NCBI RefSeq assembly: GCF_900094575.1
Contig: NZ_FMAE01000003.1
Span: forward strand, 62,001-126,000
Direction of reading: 5' to 3'
DNA length: 64,000 nt
DNA from: Bradyrhizobium yuanmingense
GTDB taxonomy: Bacteria; Pseudomonadota; Alphaproteobacteria; Rhizobiales; Xanthobacteraceae
This document shows, one piece after another, positions 43,614 through 52,701 of this stretch (its first letter is position 1; every line of letters begins with the position of its first letter). The notes beneath the pieces were generated by a model. It worked only from the letters and a program-made list of their open reading frames with translations. It was not told the origin of the DNA and did not search any database. Position numbers and translations under genes: made by a program.

Positions 43614-44525
43614 GTGAAACATTTCCGTCACATCGGGCTCGCGCTCGCCGCGACCCTCGTCGTCAGCCAAGCCGGGGCCCAGGAGCTGACCGGCACGCTG
43701 AAGAACATCAAGGACACCGGCGCCATCACGCTCGGTTTCCGCGATTCCTCGATCCCGTTCTCCTATCTTGACGACAACCAGAAGCCGGTCGGCTTCGCGA
43801 TGGACATCTGCTACAAGATCGTCGACGCCGTGAAGAAGGAGCTCAAGCTCGACAAGCTCGAGGTCAAGCTCAACCCGGTGACCTCGGCGACGCGTATCCC
43901 GCTGATGGCCAACGGCACCATCGACCTCGAATGCGGCTCGACCACCAACAATGCCGAGCGCCAGAAGCAGGTCGCCTTCACCAACACCCACTACCTGACC
44001 GCCAGCCGCTATGTCTTCAAGAAGTCGAGCGGCCTGAAGTCGATCGATGACCTCAAGGGCAAGACCGTGGTCTCGACCGCCGGCACCACCAACATCAAGC
44101 AGCTCACCGAAGCCAACGCCGCCAAGGGCCTCGGCGCCAACATCATTCCGGCCAAGGATCACGCCGAAGCCTTCTTGATGGTCGAGACCGACCGCGCGGT
44201 CGCCTTCGTCATGGACGACATCTTGCTGGCGAGCCTCGTCGCCGGTTCGAAGAACCCGGGCGACTACGTTATCTCCAAGGATGCGTTCTCCAAGCCGGAG
44301 CCCTACGGCATCATGCTGCGCAAGGACGATCCCGCGTTCAAGAAGGTCGTCGATGCGGCCACGGCTGCGCTCTACACCTCCGGCGAGGCCCAGAAGATCT
44401 ACGATAAGTGGTTCACCCAGAAGATCCCGCCGAAGGGACTGAACCTCAACACGCCGATCTCGGCCGAGCTGAAGAACGAGTTCGCCAAGCCGACGGACTC
44501 GCCGAACCCGGACGACTACAAGTAA
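43614..44525 (+). CDS. gltI: Glutamate/aspartate-type ABC substrate-binding protein
   Basis: This 303-aa periplasmic protein has a signal peptide (VKHFRHIGLALAATLVVSQA, cleavage near GAQ). It has the type II binding fold of the GltI/AatJ group (GFRDSSIPFSYLDD, GFAMDICYKIVD and the Arg-containing TSATRIPLMANGTIDLECGS). It starts at GTG with GGGGAAG six bases upstream. It heads a gltIJKL-like operon and is separated from the permease by a stable hairpin, a common way to raise binding-protein levels. Confidence 0.9.
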   Translation: MKHFRHIGLALAATLVVSQAGAQELTGTLKNIKDTGAITLGFRDSSIPFSYLDDNQKPVGFAMDICYKIVDAVKKELKLDKLEVKLNPVTSATRIPLMANGTIDLECGSTTNNAERQKQVAFTNTHYLTASRYVFKKSSGLKSIDDLKGKTVVSTAGTTNIKQLTEANAAKGLGANIIPAKDHAEAFLMVETDRAVAFVMDDILLASLVAGSKNPGDYVISKDAFSKPEPYGIMLRKDDPAFKKVVDAATAALYTSGEAQKIYDKWFTQKIPPKGLNLNTPISAELKNEFAKPTDSPNPDDYK

Positions 44526-44555
44526 GCTAAAACCTCGATCTTTCGATCGGGATCA

Positions 44556-44590
44556 TGTCCGGCCACTCTTGACACTGGGGTGGCCGGACA
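44556..44590 (+). promoter_or_regulatory. Intercistronic mRNA stem-loop between gltI and gltJ
   Basis: TGTCCGGCCA (44556-44565) pairs perfectly with TGGCCGGACA (44581-44590), extended by a further C-G pair. It lacks a T-run and so probably protects the upstream transcript or attenuates reading into the permeases rather than terminating. Confidence 0.7.
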
Positions 44591-44643
44591 TTTGCATAGG
44601 CGCTCAAGACGTCCAATGACGGGCGCGTTCGCGCGGGGGACAC

Positions 44644-45375
44644 GTGAACTACAACTGGAACTGGGGAATCTTCTTCCAGCCGAACCCGATGGGGACCGGC
44701 ACCTACCTCGACATGCTGCTGTCGGGGCTGGCGCTGACCCTCAAGACCGCGGCGCTGGCCTGGGTGATCGCGCTGATCACAGGCTCGATCGTCGGCGTCA
44801 TGCGCACGCTGCCGTCGAAGGGCGCCAATTGGTTCGGCTTCGCCTACGTCGAATTCTTCCGCAACATGCCGCTTCTGGTGCAGCTCTTCCTGTGGTTTTT
44901 CGTGCTGCCGGAAATTCTGCCGAGGGCGGCCGGGCTGTGGCTGAAGCAATTGCCGAACGCGCCGTTCTGGACGGCGGCGATCGGGGTCGGCTTCTTCATG
45001 TCGGCGCGCGTAGCCGTGCAGCTGCAGGCCGGCATCTCCTCGCTGCCGCGCGGGCAGAAGATGGCGGCGACTGCGCTCGGCCTGACCACCGTGCAGGGCT
45101 ATCGCTACGTGCTGCTGCCGATGGCCTTCCGCATCATCCTGCCGCCGCTGACGTCTGAATTCCTCAACACCATCAAGAACACCGCCGTCGCCATCACCAT
45201 CGGCCTGCTCGAGCTGACCGGACAGGCGCGCTCGATGCAGGAATTCTCGTTCCAGGTGTTCGAGGCCTTCACCGCCGCGACCATCCTCTATCTCCTCGTC
45301 AACGCCGTCGTCGTGACCGCGATGCGCTTCCTCGAGCGCTGGGTTGCGATCCCCGGCTACATCACGGGGAAATAA
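44644..45375 (+). CDS. gltJ: Amino-acid ABC transporter permease, GltJ type
   Basis: This 243-aa inner-membrane permease has the HisM/GltJ fold: several hydrophobic helices and the EFFRNMPLLVQLF segment early. The EAA loop contacting the ATPase is seen as QKMAATALGLTTVQGYRYVLLPMAFRI. It starts at GTG 44644 after GGGGA. The second permease follows 3 bp after its stop. The pair forms the membrane heterodimer of the importer. Confidence 0.9.
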   Translation: MNYNWNWGIFFQPNPMGTGTYLDMLLSGLALTLKTAALAWVIALITGSIVGVMRTLPSKGANWFGFAYVEFFRNMPLLVQLFLWFFVLPEILPRAAGLWLKQLPNAPFWTAAIGVGFFMSARVAVQLQAGISSLPRGQKMAATALGLTTVQGYRYVLLPMAFRIILPPLTSEFLNTIKNTAVAITIGLLELTGQARSMQEFSFQVFEAFTAATILYLLVNAVVVTAMRFLERWVAIPGYITGK

Positions 45376-45378
45376 GCG

Positions 45379-46071
45379 ATGCTCGGCAATCTCGATTTCG
45401 ACGTCATCCGCCGCGCGCTGCCGTATCTGTTCTACGAGGGCATGACGTTCACACTGACGCTGACCTTCCTCGCAGCTCTCGGCGGCCTCATCTTCGGTAC
45501 GGCGCTCGCCCTGATGCGCCTGTCCGGATTCAAGATTCTGGGCCGCATCGCCGGCATCTATGTCGACTTCATGCGCTCGCTGCCGCTGGTGCTGGTGATC
45601 TTCTGGTTCTACTTCCTGGTGCCCTATATCGGGCAGTGGGTGACAGGCGCCTCGCGTCCGATCAGCGTCGGCGCGTTCACGTCCTCGCTCGTCACTTTCA
45701 TCATGTTCGAGGCGGCATATTTCTCCGAGATCATGCGCGCCGGCATCCAGTCGATCTCGCGCGGCCAGCCGGCCGCGGCGAGTGCGCTGGGGCTGACCTA
45801 CGCCCAGAGCATGCGCTACGTCGTGCTGCCGCAGGCCTTCCGCAACATGCTGCCGGTGCTGATAACGCAAACCATCGTGCTGTTCCAGGACACCTCGCTG
45901 GTCTACGTCCTGTCGATCACCGACTTCCTGGGCGCGGCGAGCAAGGTGGCGCAGCGTGACGGCCGCCTGGTCGAAATGTATCTGTTCGCCGCCGTGGTCT
46001 ACTTCACCATCTCCTGTATCGCGTCCTACGGCGTCCGCCGCCTCCAGGCGCGCATCGCCATCATTCGCTAG
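45379..46071 (+). CDS. gltK: Amino-acid ABC transporter permease, GltK type
   Basis: This 230-aa inner-membrane permease is homologous to the preceding one, with YVDFMRSLPLVLVIFWF and the EAA loop SALGLTYAQSMRYVVLPQAF. Its start three bases after the gltJ stop implies translational coupling. The ATPase gene follows 12 bp downstream. Confidence 0.9.
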   Translation: MLGNLDFDVIRRALPYLFYEGMTFTLTLTFLAALGGLIFGTALALMRLSGFKILGRIAGIYVDFMRSLPLVLVIFWFYFLVPYIGQWVTGASRPISVGAFTSSLVTFIMFEAAYFSEIMRAGIQSISRGQPAAASALGLTYAQSMRYVVLPQAFRNMLPVLITQTIVLFQDTSLVYVLSITDFLGAASKVAQRDGRLVEMYLFAAVVYFTISCIASYGVRRLQARIAIIR

Positions 46072-46083
46072 GGCTCCCCGCTC

Positions 46084-46815
46084 ATGATCGAAATCAGCCA
46101 CGTCAACAAATGGTACAGCCCCACCTTCCAGGTGCTGACCGACTGCACCACCAATGTCACCAAGGGCGAGGTCGTCGTGGTCTGCGGCCCCTCCGGCTCG
46201 GGCAAGTCGACGCTGATCAAATGCGTCAATGCGCTGGAGCCGTTCCAGAGCGGCGACATCCTGGTCGACGGCACCAAGGTCAACGATCCCAAGACCGATC
46301 TGCCGAAGCTGCGCTCGCGCGTCGGCATGGTGTTCCAGCATTTCGAGCTGTTTCCGCACCTTAAGATCATCGACAATCTCTGCCTGGCGCAGGAGAAGGT
46401 GCTGGGCAGGGGGCATGACAAGGCGCAGGCCAAGGGCATGCAGCTGCTCGAGCGCGTCGGCTTGAAGGAGCAGGCGCAGAAATTCCCGGCGCAGCTCTCC
46501 GGCGGCCAGCAGCAGCGCGTCGCCATCGCTCGCGCGCTCGCGATGGATCCGATCGTGATGCTGTTCGACGAGCCGACCTCGGCGCTCGATCCGGAAATGG
46601 TCAGCGAGGTGCTCGACGTCATGGTCGATCTCGCCCGCGAGGGCATGACCATGATGGTCGTCACCCACGAGATGGGTTTTGCCCGCAAAGTCGCCAACCG
46701 CGTCATCTTCATGGACCGCGGCGAGATCGTCGAGGACGCAGCGAAGGACGATTTCTTCGGCAAACCCCGCAGCGACCGCGCGCAGAAGTTCTTGTCGAAG
46801 ATTCTGTCGCATTAA
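46084..46815 (+). CDS. gltL: Amino-acid ABC transporter ATP-binding protein, GltL type
   Basis: This 243-aa ABC ATPase has Walker [10 protein letters not shown], the Q-loop [10 protein letters not shown], signature LSGGQQQRV, Walker [13 protein letters not shown] and the H-loop [10 protein letters not shown]. Its sequence is of the polar amino-acid uptake class. It completes the gltIJKL-like operon and is followed by a palindromic repeat. Confidence 0.94.
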   Translation: MIEISHVNKWYSPTFQVLTDCTTNVTKGEVVVVCGPSGSGKSTLIKCVNALEPFQSGDILVDGTKVNDPKTDLPKLRSRVGMVFQHFELFPHLKIIDNLCLAQEKVLGRGHDKAQAKGMQLLERVGLKEQAQKFPAQLSGGQQQRVAIARALAMDPIVMLFDEPTSALDPEMVSEVLDVMVDLAREGMTMMVVTHEMGFARKVANRVIFMDRGEIVEDAAKDDFFGKPRSDRAQKFLSKILSH

Positions 46816-46820
46816 CCCGT

Positions 46821-46928
46821 CGTCATCCCGGGGCGCGCGTAGCGCGAGCCCGGGATCCATCAAGCGGGGCAGTACCGCGGTGAGATGGATTCCGGGCTCA
46901 TTCGCCTTGCGAATGCCCCGGAATGACG
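46821..46928. repeat. Intergenic palindromic repeat
   Basis: CGTCATCCCGGGGCGCG (46820 onward) is inverted by the arm ending GCCCCGGAATGACG at 46928, with GGATCCATCA and GATGGATTCC arms inside. It is related to 37855-37959. Confidence 0.8.
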
Positions 46929-47000
46929 GATCGTGGGTTTATCCAGCCCGCCAAATCTCCTATACCGGTGGCCAAATCCCTTCCTCCCAGGAGACCTGCC

Positions 47001-47861
47001 TTGGACTCGATCGCCTACGTCAACGGCTCATTCGTCCCGCTCTCGGAAGCCAAGATCTCGGTGCTCGATCGCGGCTTCCTGTTCGCCGACGGCATCTACG
47101 AGGTCTCGGCCGTGCTCGACGGCAAGCTGGTCGACAATGCTTCGCATCTGGCGCGGCTGGAGCGGTCCGTCGGCGAGATCAAGTTGAAGCTGCCGGAGAC
47201 CATCGAGCGCATCACCGAGCTGCAGAAGGAGCTGATCGCGCGCAACAAGCTCGTGAACGGCCTCGTCTATCTCCAGGTGACGCGCGGTGCCGACAAGGGG
47301 CGCGACTTCCCGTTCCCCAAGGCTGACGTCAGGTCGAGCCTGGTGATGTTCACGTCGGAGAAGGACATCATCAATGCCGCGGTGGCCAAGACCGGCATCA
47401 ACGTCATCACGGTGCCCGACATCCGCTGGGAGCGCCGCGACATCAAGAGCGTGGCGCTGCTGGCGCAGGTGCTGGCAAAGCAGGCCGCGGCGGAAGCCGG
47501 CGCCGGCGAAGCCTGGATGCTGCAGGATGGCTATGTGACCGAAGGCGGCTCGTCCACGGCATTCATCCTGACCAAGGACGACGTGATCGTCACCCGCCAG
47601 AACTCCAACGCGATCCTGCCCGGCTGCACCCGCAAGGCCGTGATCGCGCTTGCCGAGGAGCGCCAGCTCCGCGTCGAGGAGCGTTCCTTCACGGTCGCCG
47701 AAGCGCTCGCCGCCAAGGAAGCGTTCATCACCAGCGCATCCTCCTTCGTGCAGCCGGTGGTCGCCATCGACGGCAAGACTATCGGCGACGGCAAGCCCGG
47801 CCCGATGGCGACGCGCCTTCGCGAGATCTACGTGGACTTCGCCAAGGCGACGGCGGTGTAA
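47001..47861 (+). CDS. dat: D-amino-acid aminotransferase, PLP fold type IV
   Basis: This 286-aa fold-type-IV aminotransferase interconverts D-amino and 2-oxo acids. It has YVNGSFVPLSEAKISVLDRG at the N-terminus, the PLP-binding Lys in RRDIKSVALLAQVLAKQ, and TEGGSSTAFI for phosphate and substrate contacts. The start is TTG 47001 (reading MDSIAYVNG), preceded by CAGGAGAC; an upstream ATG-headed extension looks non-coding. It lies downstream of the amino-acid importer and may feed D-glutamate/D-alanine metabolism. Confidence 0.88.
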   Translation: MDSIAYVNGSFVPLSEAKISVLDRGFLFADGIYEVSAVLDGKLVDNASHLARLERSVGEIKLKLPETIERITELQKELIARNKLVNGLVYLQVTRGADKGRDFPFPKADVRSSLVMFTSEKDIINAAVAKTGINVITVPDIRWERRDIKSVALLAQVLAKQAAAEAGAGEAWMLQDGYVTEGGSSTAFILTKDDVIVTRQNSNAILPGCTRKAVIALAEERQLRVEERSFTVAEALAAKEAFITSASSFVQPVVAIDGKTIGDGKPGPMATRLREIYVDFAKATAV

Positions 47862-47878
47862 GCGGCATAGGTAGCTGT

Positions 47879-47973
47879 CGTAGGGTGAGCAAAGGCGCGC
47901 TTGCGCCGTGCCCACGCCTTCTCACGTTTTTGCTGAAGAATGGTGGGCACGCTTACGCTTTGCCCACCCTACG
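47879..47973. repeat. Intergenic palindromic repeat
   Basis: CGTAGGGTGAGCAAAGGCG (47879 onward) is inverted by a diverged arm ending TTTGCCCACCCTACG at 47973. It lies between convergent genes. Confidence 0.75.
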
Positions 47974-47994
47974 AGACCGTCCGTTGCCGTCGGT

Positions 47995-48456
47995 TTAAGC
48001 CACTGACGCCTTCACCTTCACCGAATGCACGGCGCGGAATGCGATCGCGATCCTGTTCCAGGCATTGATGGCACCGATCAGCATGGTCAGGTTCACCGTC
48101 TCCTCCTCGGAGAACTGCGCGCGGACCTGTTCGTAAGTCTCGTCGGGCGCATGCGTCTCTGAGATCAGCGTCACCGCTTCGGTCCAGGCGAGCGCGGCGC
48201 GCTCGCGGTCGGAATAGAGCGGGGATTCGCGCCAGGCGTTGAGCAGGTAGATGCGCTGCTCGGTCTCGCCGCGCTTGCGGGCGTCCTCGGTGTGCATGTT
48301 GATGCAGAAGGCGCAGCCGTTGATCTGCGAGGCCCGGATCTTGACCAGCTCGATCAGCGATTTCTCCAGGCCGGTCGACTGGATCTGCTGCTCAAGCGCC
48401 ACCAGCGCTTTGATCGTATCGGGCGCGGCCTGGTAGTAGTTCATGCGGGGCTTCAT
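47995..48456 (-). CDS. Carboxymuconolactone decarboxylase/AhpD-like protein
   Basis: This 153-aa helical protein has the AhpD-type redox motif CAFCINMH (CxxC followed by His) and the RASQINGC lead-in typical of the CMD family. Members act as alkylhydroperoxidases or decarboxylases. GGAGA six bases upstream supports the start at 48456. It is 26 bp downstream of the EmrB-like gene on the same strand and so may be co-expressed with the efflux pump under the divergent LysR. Confidence 0.9.
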   Translation of the reverse strand: MKPRMNYYQAAPDTIKALVALEQQIQSTGLEKSLIELVKIRASQINGCAFCINMHTEDARKRGETEQRIYLLNAWRESPLYSDRERAALAWTEAVTLISETHAPDETYEQVRAQFSEEETVNLTMLIGAINAWNRIAIAFRAVHSVKVKASVA

Positions 48457-48482
48457 GGTCGTTCTCCTTTTCTTTGGTTGGG

Positions 48483-50090
48483 TCAGTGGGCTCCGCCGGC
48501 CGAGACTTGGCCGGGCCTCTTCAGAAAGAATACGGCGATGAGAGCGACGATCAGCGCCATTCCGAGCAGGTAGAAAGTATCGCTGAAGGCGAAGATATAG
48601 GCCTGCTTCTGCACGGTATGGCCGATCGCGACATAGGCGCGATGCGCGGCGTCCGCACGGTCGAGAACGCCGTGATTGACGAAATATTGCGTGAGCTGCT
48701 CGAGCCGCGTTCGTGTGGCCTCCTCGAACACAGAGACCGACTGCATCAGCACGTTGGAGTGATATTGCTCGCGCTTGGACAGCACGGTTTGCAGCAGCGC
48801 GATGCCGACGGCGCCGCCGAGATTGCGCATCATGTTGAACAGGCCGGAGGCCGAGCCCGCATTCTCCGCTTCGATGCCTGCGGTCGCGACCGCCGACAAC
48901 GGCGCCATCACCAGCGCCTGGCCGATGGCGCGCACGATATTGGGCCACAGCAGCTGGTCGGCGGCATAGTCGTTGGTCATGTTGATGTTCATGAAGTTGG
49001 ATGCTGCGAACAGAACGAAGCCGACGCCGATGATGATCCGCGCATCGAACTTCTGCATCAGGCGCGGCACCAGCGGGATCAGCACGAGTTGCGGCAGCCC
49101 GGTCCAGGCCAGCACCATGCCGATCTGCTCGGCATTGTAGCCCTGAATACGCGCCAGATATTGCGGCAGGATGAACACGGAGCCGTAGAGTGCAATGCCG
49201 AGCAGGAAGTTCGCGAGCATGCCGAAGCCGAAATTGCGACGCACGAGCAGACGCAGATTGAGCAGCGGCTTCTTCACCGTGAGTTCGATAATCAGGAATG
49301 CCGTCAGCGCAACAGCGGCGATGATCGAGAGCTTGACGATGAACGGCGAGCCGAACCAGTCGTCCTTGTTGCCTTCCTCCAGCACGGTCTGGAGCGCGGA
49401 CAGGCCGATCGCCATGGTGATGATGCCGGCCCAGTCGCCCTCGCGAAGCAGCGCCAGCTTCATCGGCTTGGGCTCGAGCGCGTACCAGAGCATGCCGACC
49501 ATGATCGCGCCGGGAACCAGGTTGACGTAGAAGATGTATTGCCAGCCGAAATTCTCGGTGAGATAGCCGCCGATGGTCGGGCCGATCGCCGGCGCGAAAG
49601 TCGCCGACAGCGCGAACAGCGCAAGGCCGACCGGCTGCTTGGCGCGCGGCAGCAGCATGATGATCAGCGTGAAGGCCATCGGGATCAGCACGCCGCCGGT
49701 GAAGCCTTGGATAGCGCGCAGCACGATCATCTGCGACAGATCCTGCGCCAGTGCGCAGGCCGCGGACAGAACCAGGAACAGGATCGCGTTGGTGAGCAGA
49801 TAGATGCGGATCGAGAACACCTGCGCGAGCCAGCCCGACAGCGGGATGACCACGATCTCGGCGATCAAATAGGAGGTCGAGATCCAGCCGCCGTCGTCGA
49901 TGCCGGCGCCGATCGCGCCCTGAATGTCCGCGAGCGAGGCGTTGACGATCTGGATGTTCAGCACCGCCATGAAGGCGCCGAGGGTGGCGCCGATCACCGC
50001 AATCCAGGTCTTTGTGGACACCGCCGTGGGCGCAGCAGCGGCGGGGAGATTGGCGGAGGTAGCGTTGAGGGCCGGTTGGAGCGTGCCCAT
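48483..50090 (-). CDS. emrB: DHA2-family multidrug efflux MFS transporter, EmrB type
   Basis: This 535-aa, 14-helix membrane protein has the DHA2 signatures LGAFMAVLNIQIVNASLADI in helix 1, WISTSYLIAEIVVIPLSGWL, RAIQGFTGGVLIPMAF and GPTIGGYLTENFGWQYIFYV. It exports hydrophobic or amphipathic compounds by proton antiport with an HlyD-type adaptor. The start at 50090 lies 4 bp after the EmrA stop; longer in-frame starts at 50105 and 50129 would overlap emrA. Confidence 0.9.
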   Translation of the reverse strand: MGTLQPALNATSANLPAAAAPTAVSTKTWIAVIGATLGAFMAVLNIQIVNASLADIQGAIGAGIDDGGWISTSYLIAEIVVIPLSGWLAQVFSIRIYLLTNAILFLVLSAACALAQDLSQMIVLRAIQGFTGGVLIPMAFTLIIMLLPRAKQPVGLALFALSATFAPAIGPTIGGYLTENFGWQYIFYVNLVPGAIMVGMLWYALEPKPMKLALLREGDWAGIITMAIGLSALQTVLEEGNKDDWFGSPFIVKLSIIAAVALTAFLIIELTVKKPLLNLRLLVRRNFGFGMLANFLLGIALYGSVFILPQYLARIQGYNAEQIGMVLAWTGLPQLVLIPLVPRLMQKFDARIIIGVGFVLFAASNFMNINMTNDYAADQLLWPNIVRAIGQALVMAPLSAVATAGIEAENAGSASGLFNMMRNLGGAVGIALLQTVLSKREQYHSNVLMQSVSVFEEATRTRLEQLTQYFVNHGVLDRADAAHRAYVAIGHTVQKQAYIFAFSDTFYLLGMALIVALIAVFFLKRPGQVSAGGAH

Positions 50091-50094
50091 GGCT

Positions 50095-51276
50095 TCAACC
50101 CCCATTCGCGCGGGACGTATTGTCGGCAAGGCGCTTGGCCGTCTCGCGCTCGGCCAGCACCGCCTGTTTGGTGTCGACGGTCGGCACCGCGGACATGCCA
50201 GGCCGCAGCAAGCCGGTGAGGCTGTGGTCGTCGAGGACGATCTTCACCGGAACGCGCTGCACGATCTTGGTGAAATTGCCGGTGGCGTTGTCGGGCGGCA
50301 GCAGCGCGAATTCGAGCCCGCTCGCCGGCGACAGGCTGTCGACATGGCCGCGCAGGCTGATGTTGCGGAAGCTGTCGACGTGCAGCTCGACCGGCTGGCC
50401 CGGCCGCACATGGGTGAGCTGGGTCTCCTTGAAATTGGCGACGACGTAGACGGCGTCGAGCGGCACCACCGCCATCAATTGCGTGCCGGCCTGCACGTAT
50501 TGGCCGACACGCAAGCTGCGGGCGCCGACCGTGCCGTCCACCGGCGCGGTGATCTCGGTATAGGACAGGTTCAGCGCCGCCTGCTGCGCGACCGCGCGGG
50601 CGCGTTCGAGCTGGGCGGTGGCCTGGGCGCGCTGGGTGGTGAGCACGTCGACCTTGCGCTGCGCGGCGACGAGGCCGGACTTGGCATGCTGCAATTGCGC
50701 GCTGCTGGCGCGCAGCGCCGCGTCGGTCTGCTGCGCGCGCTGGATCGTGCCGGAGCCCGACTTCATGAGGTCGTCGTAGCGGGCGCGCTCCTCCTGCGCG
50801 AATTTCAGATTGGCTTCTGCAGCGGCGACGTCGGCGGTGCTCTGTTCAATGATCGGCTGCTGCAGTTCGAGCTGGGCGTCGATGTTGCGGACCGAGGCTT
50901 CGCCGGCAGCGACGTCGGCTTTCGCCTGGTCGAGCGCCGCCTTGAAATCGCGGTCGTCGATCTTGGCCAGCAGCTGGCCCGCCCGAACCTTCTCATTGTC
51001 GCCGACCAGCACCTTGGCGATGTAGCCGGAGACTTTCGGCGCGACGATCGTGGAGTCCGCCTTCACATAGGCGTCGTCGGTGGATTCGAGGTAGCGGCCG
51101 TTGGTCCAGTAATCGTGTCCGTAGTAGGCCATGGTCGCAGTGCCTGCGAGCAGCGCGAGCACCAAGGCCGCGCGCCGGACCCTGTTCCGGGCCGGCATAG
51201 CGGGCGGCGCCTTGGCGTAATCGCGCGTGATTTCAGTGGCTTGCTGGAAGGTCTCGGTGCGGGGCATTTCGGACAT
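50095..51276 (-). CDS. emrA: HlyD-family membrane fusion protein, EmrA type
   Basis: This 393-aa periplasmic adaptor has an N-terminal membrane anchor (AALVLALLAGTATMAYYG, about residues 35-52). A lipoyl/biotinyl half follows (DAYVKADSTIVAPKVSGYI), then a long coiled-coil hairpin (about 105-215) and a beta-barrel region (APVDGTVGARSLRVGQYVQA). It bridges EmrB to an outer-membrane channel. GGAGA five bases upstream supports the start at 51276. It is divergent from the LysR gene with an inverted repeat between. Confidence 0.9.
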   Translation of the reverse strand: MSEMPRTETFQQATEITRDYAKAPPAMPARNRVRRAALVLALLAGTATMAYYGHDYWTNGRYLESTDDAYVKADSTIVAPKVSGYIAKVLVGDNEKVRAGQLLAKIDDRDFKAALDQAKADVAAGEASVRNIDAQLELQQPIIEQSTADVAAAEANLKFAQEERARYDDLMKSGSGTIQRAQQTDAALRASSAQLQHAKSGLVAAQRKVDVLTTQRAQATAQLERARAVAQQAALNLSYTEITAPVDGTVGARSLRVGQYVQAGTQLMAVVPLDAVYVVANFKETQLTHVRPGQPVELHVDSFRNISLRGHVDSLSPASGLEFALLPPDNATGNFTKIVQRVPVKIVLDDHSLTGLLRPGMSAVPTVDTKQAVLAERETAKRLADNTSRANGG

Positions 51277-51348
51277 TGCAGTCTCCTGTCGGCTCGCTGA
51301 GACTATCGGTCTTGCTGGCCCGGATGATAATTGGCTAGATTTTGGAAG

Positions 51349-51373
51349 GATTATCCATTCAAGGTGGATAATC
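51349..51373. promoter_or_regulatory. Operator-like inverted repeat between emrA and lysR
   Basis: GATTATCCA (51349-51357) and TGGATAATC (51365-51373) form perfect 9-bp arms around 7 bases in the 193-bp divergent gap. It is the likely site of the adjacent LysR regulator. Confidence 0.65.
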
Positions 51374-51469
51374 TGACCGGTCACCCTGGTTCGTGATGTC
51401 TACCGGGTCAGGCGAGCGGCTACGCAAGCGCGATTGCTGCTGAGGCGCACATCCCAGTCAAGGAAAGCC

Positions 51470-52381
51470 ATGGATCGATTGACCAGCCTCGAAGTGTTCA
51501 GCCGGGTGGTCGAGACCGGCGGCTTCTCCGCAGCAGCCCGCAAGCTCAACATGTCGACCACCATGGTGAGCAATCACGTGCAGGCATTGGAAGACCGGCT
51601 CGGGGTGCGGCTGCTTCACCGCACCACGCGCAAGGTCAATCTGACCGAGATCGGGAAGGCCTATTACGACCGCTGCGTCCAGATTCTCGCCGATATCGAA
51701 CAGGCCGACGACATCGCGAGCGAATTGCAGTCGGTGCCGCGCGGCACGCTGCGCATTCACGTCGCCACGCACATGGTGCCGTTCGTCGCGCCGATTGCGG
51801 CCAAACTGCTGTCGACCTATCCGGAGCTCAAGATCGATCTGCGCATGGGCGAGGCCGAGGTCGACCTCATCGAGGAAGGCTATGACGTTGCCCTGCGCAT
51901 GACACAGCCACCGGATTCAAGCCTGATCGTGCGCAGCCTTGCCACCTGGCGCCACGTGCTGTGCTGCTCCCACGATTACATCGAGAAGCACGGCCGGGTG
52001 CAGAAGCTCGACGAGCTCACCGGGCACAATTGTGGTCGGCACTTGAACTATCCGTTCGGCGACGAATGGCGCTTCCTCGATCGCAAGGGCACGCCGGCCT
52101 CGGTGCGCGTCTCCGGCAGCTTCGTCACCAATAGCGGAGAAGCGCTGCGCGAGGTCGCGCTGGAGGGCGCCGCAATCTGCCTGATGGCGGGGTTCCTCAT
52201 TCAGGATGATCTCGAAGCCGGCCGCCTCGTGCGCCTGTTGCCGGAATATCGGACGGTCGAGCTCTCCATGAACGCGGTCTATCCACATCGTCATCATCTG
52301 TCGGCGAAAGTGAGGACCTTCATCGACCTGCTCGTGCACCACAGCGCCGAGCAGCAGAAGCTGATCAACCCGTATTCATGA
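51470..52381 (+). CDS. LysR-family transcriptional regulator
   Basis: This 303-aa LTTR has an N-terminal winged helix (LTSLEVFSRVVETGGFSAAA, then SNHVQALEDRLGVRLLHRTT) and a two-subdomain effector region typical of the DhcR/CrgA-like subgroup. AAGGA six bases upstream supports ATG 51470. It diverges from emrAB and the AhpD-like gene, which it probably controls through the palindrome in the intervening region. Confidence 0.92.
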   Translation: MDRLTSLEVFSRVVETGGFSAAARKLNMSTTMVSNHVQALEDRLGVRLLHRTTRKVNLTEIGKAYYDRCVQILADIEQADDIASELQSVPRGTLRIHVATHMVPFVAPIAAKLLSTYPELKIDLRMGEAEVDLIEEGYDVALRMTQPPDSSLIVRSLATWRHVLCCSHDYIEKHGRVQKLDELTGHNCGRHLNYPFGDEWRFLDRKGTPASVRVSGSFVTNSGEALREVALEGAAICLMAGFLIQDDLEAGRLVRLLPEYRTVELSMNAVYPHRHHLSAKVRTFIDLLVHHSAEQQKLINPYS

Positions 52382-52701
52382 GACCTTTCACCGACGGCTC
52401 CACGTGCGGCAGAAAGCGTGTTGACAACGCCGAGTTGTCTGCAACAATACAACCTGAGATATGAATGATGTATTTGGGGCCGAGGCAATCGGTTCGATCC
52501 ATTTTTTTTATTACGTTTCGTCCAGGCCAGGTTTCTAGCTTCTCCTCTTCCATCTGTTGCTCTTCCATGTGTGACGGATCGACCGGCGGCAAGCCGGTCA
52601 ACGTTCGCTTGCGTGAGAGCTTCGCAAGGGATTGGCGGCATCATCCTGTGATGGAGCTGGATGGCTTGATCTGGCCCGACTGCCGCTCTAGGGAGGCTTC
52701 G
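52382..52701. other. Intergenic region upstream of the DUF3616-like gene
   Basis: No gene is supported in this 320-bp gap. It contains a TTGACA at 52421-52426 overlapping a GACAAC / GTTGTC inverted repeat (52423-52428 and 52434-52439), a plausible regulated promoter with a poor -10. An unusually T-rich run lies around 52500-52512. Confidence 0.45.

Noticed and set aside
44527..46863. A 778-codon minus-strand frame opposite the glt permease and ATPase genes
   Set aside because: It is low-complexity His/Asp/Arg-rich sequence caused by codon bias of the real genes.
52465..52701. An N-terminal extension of the DUF3616-like protein
   Set aside because: It would bury the clear signal peptide and lacks a ribosome site, whereas GGGAGG precedes ATG 52702.
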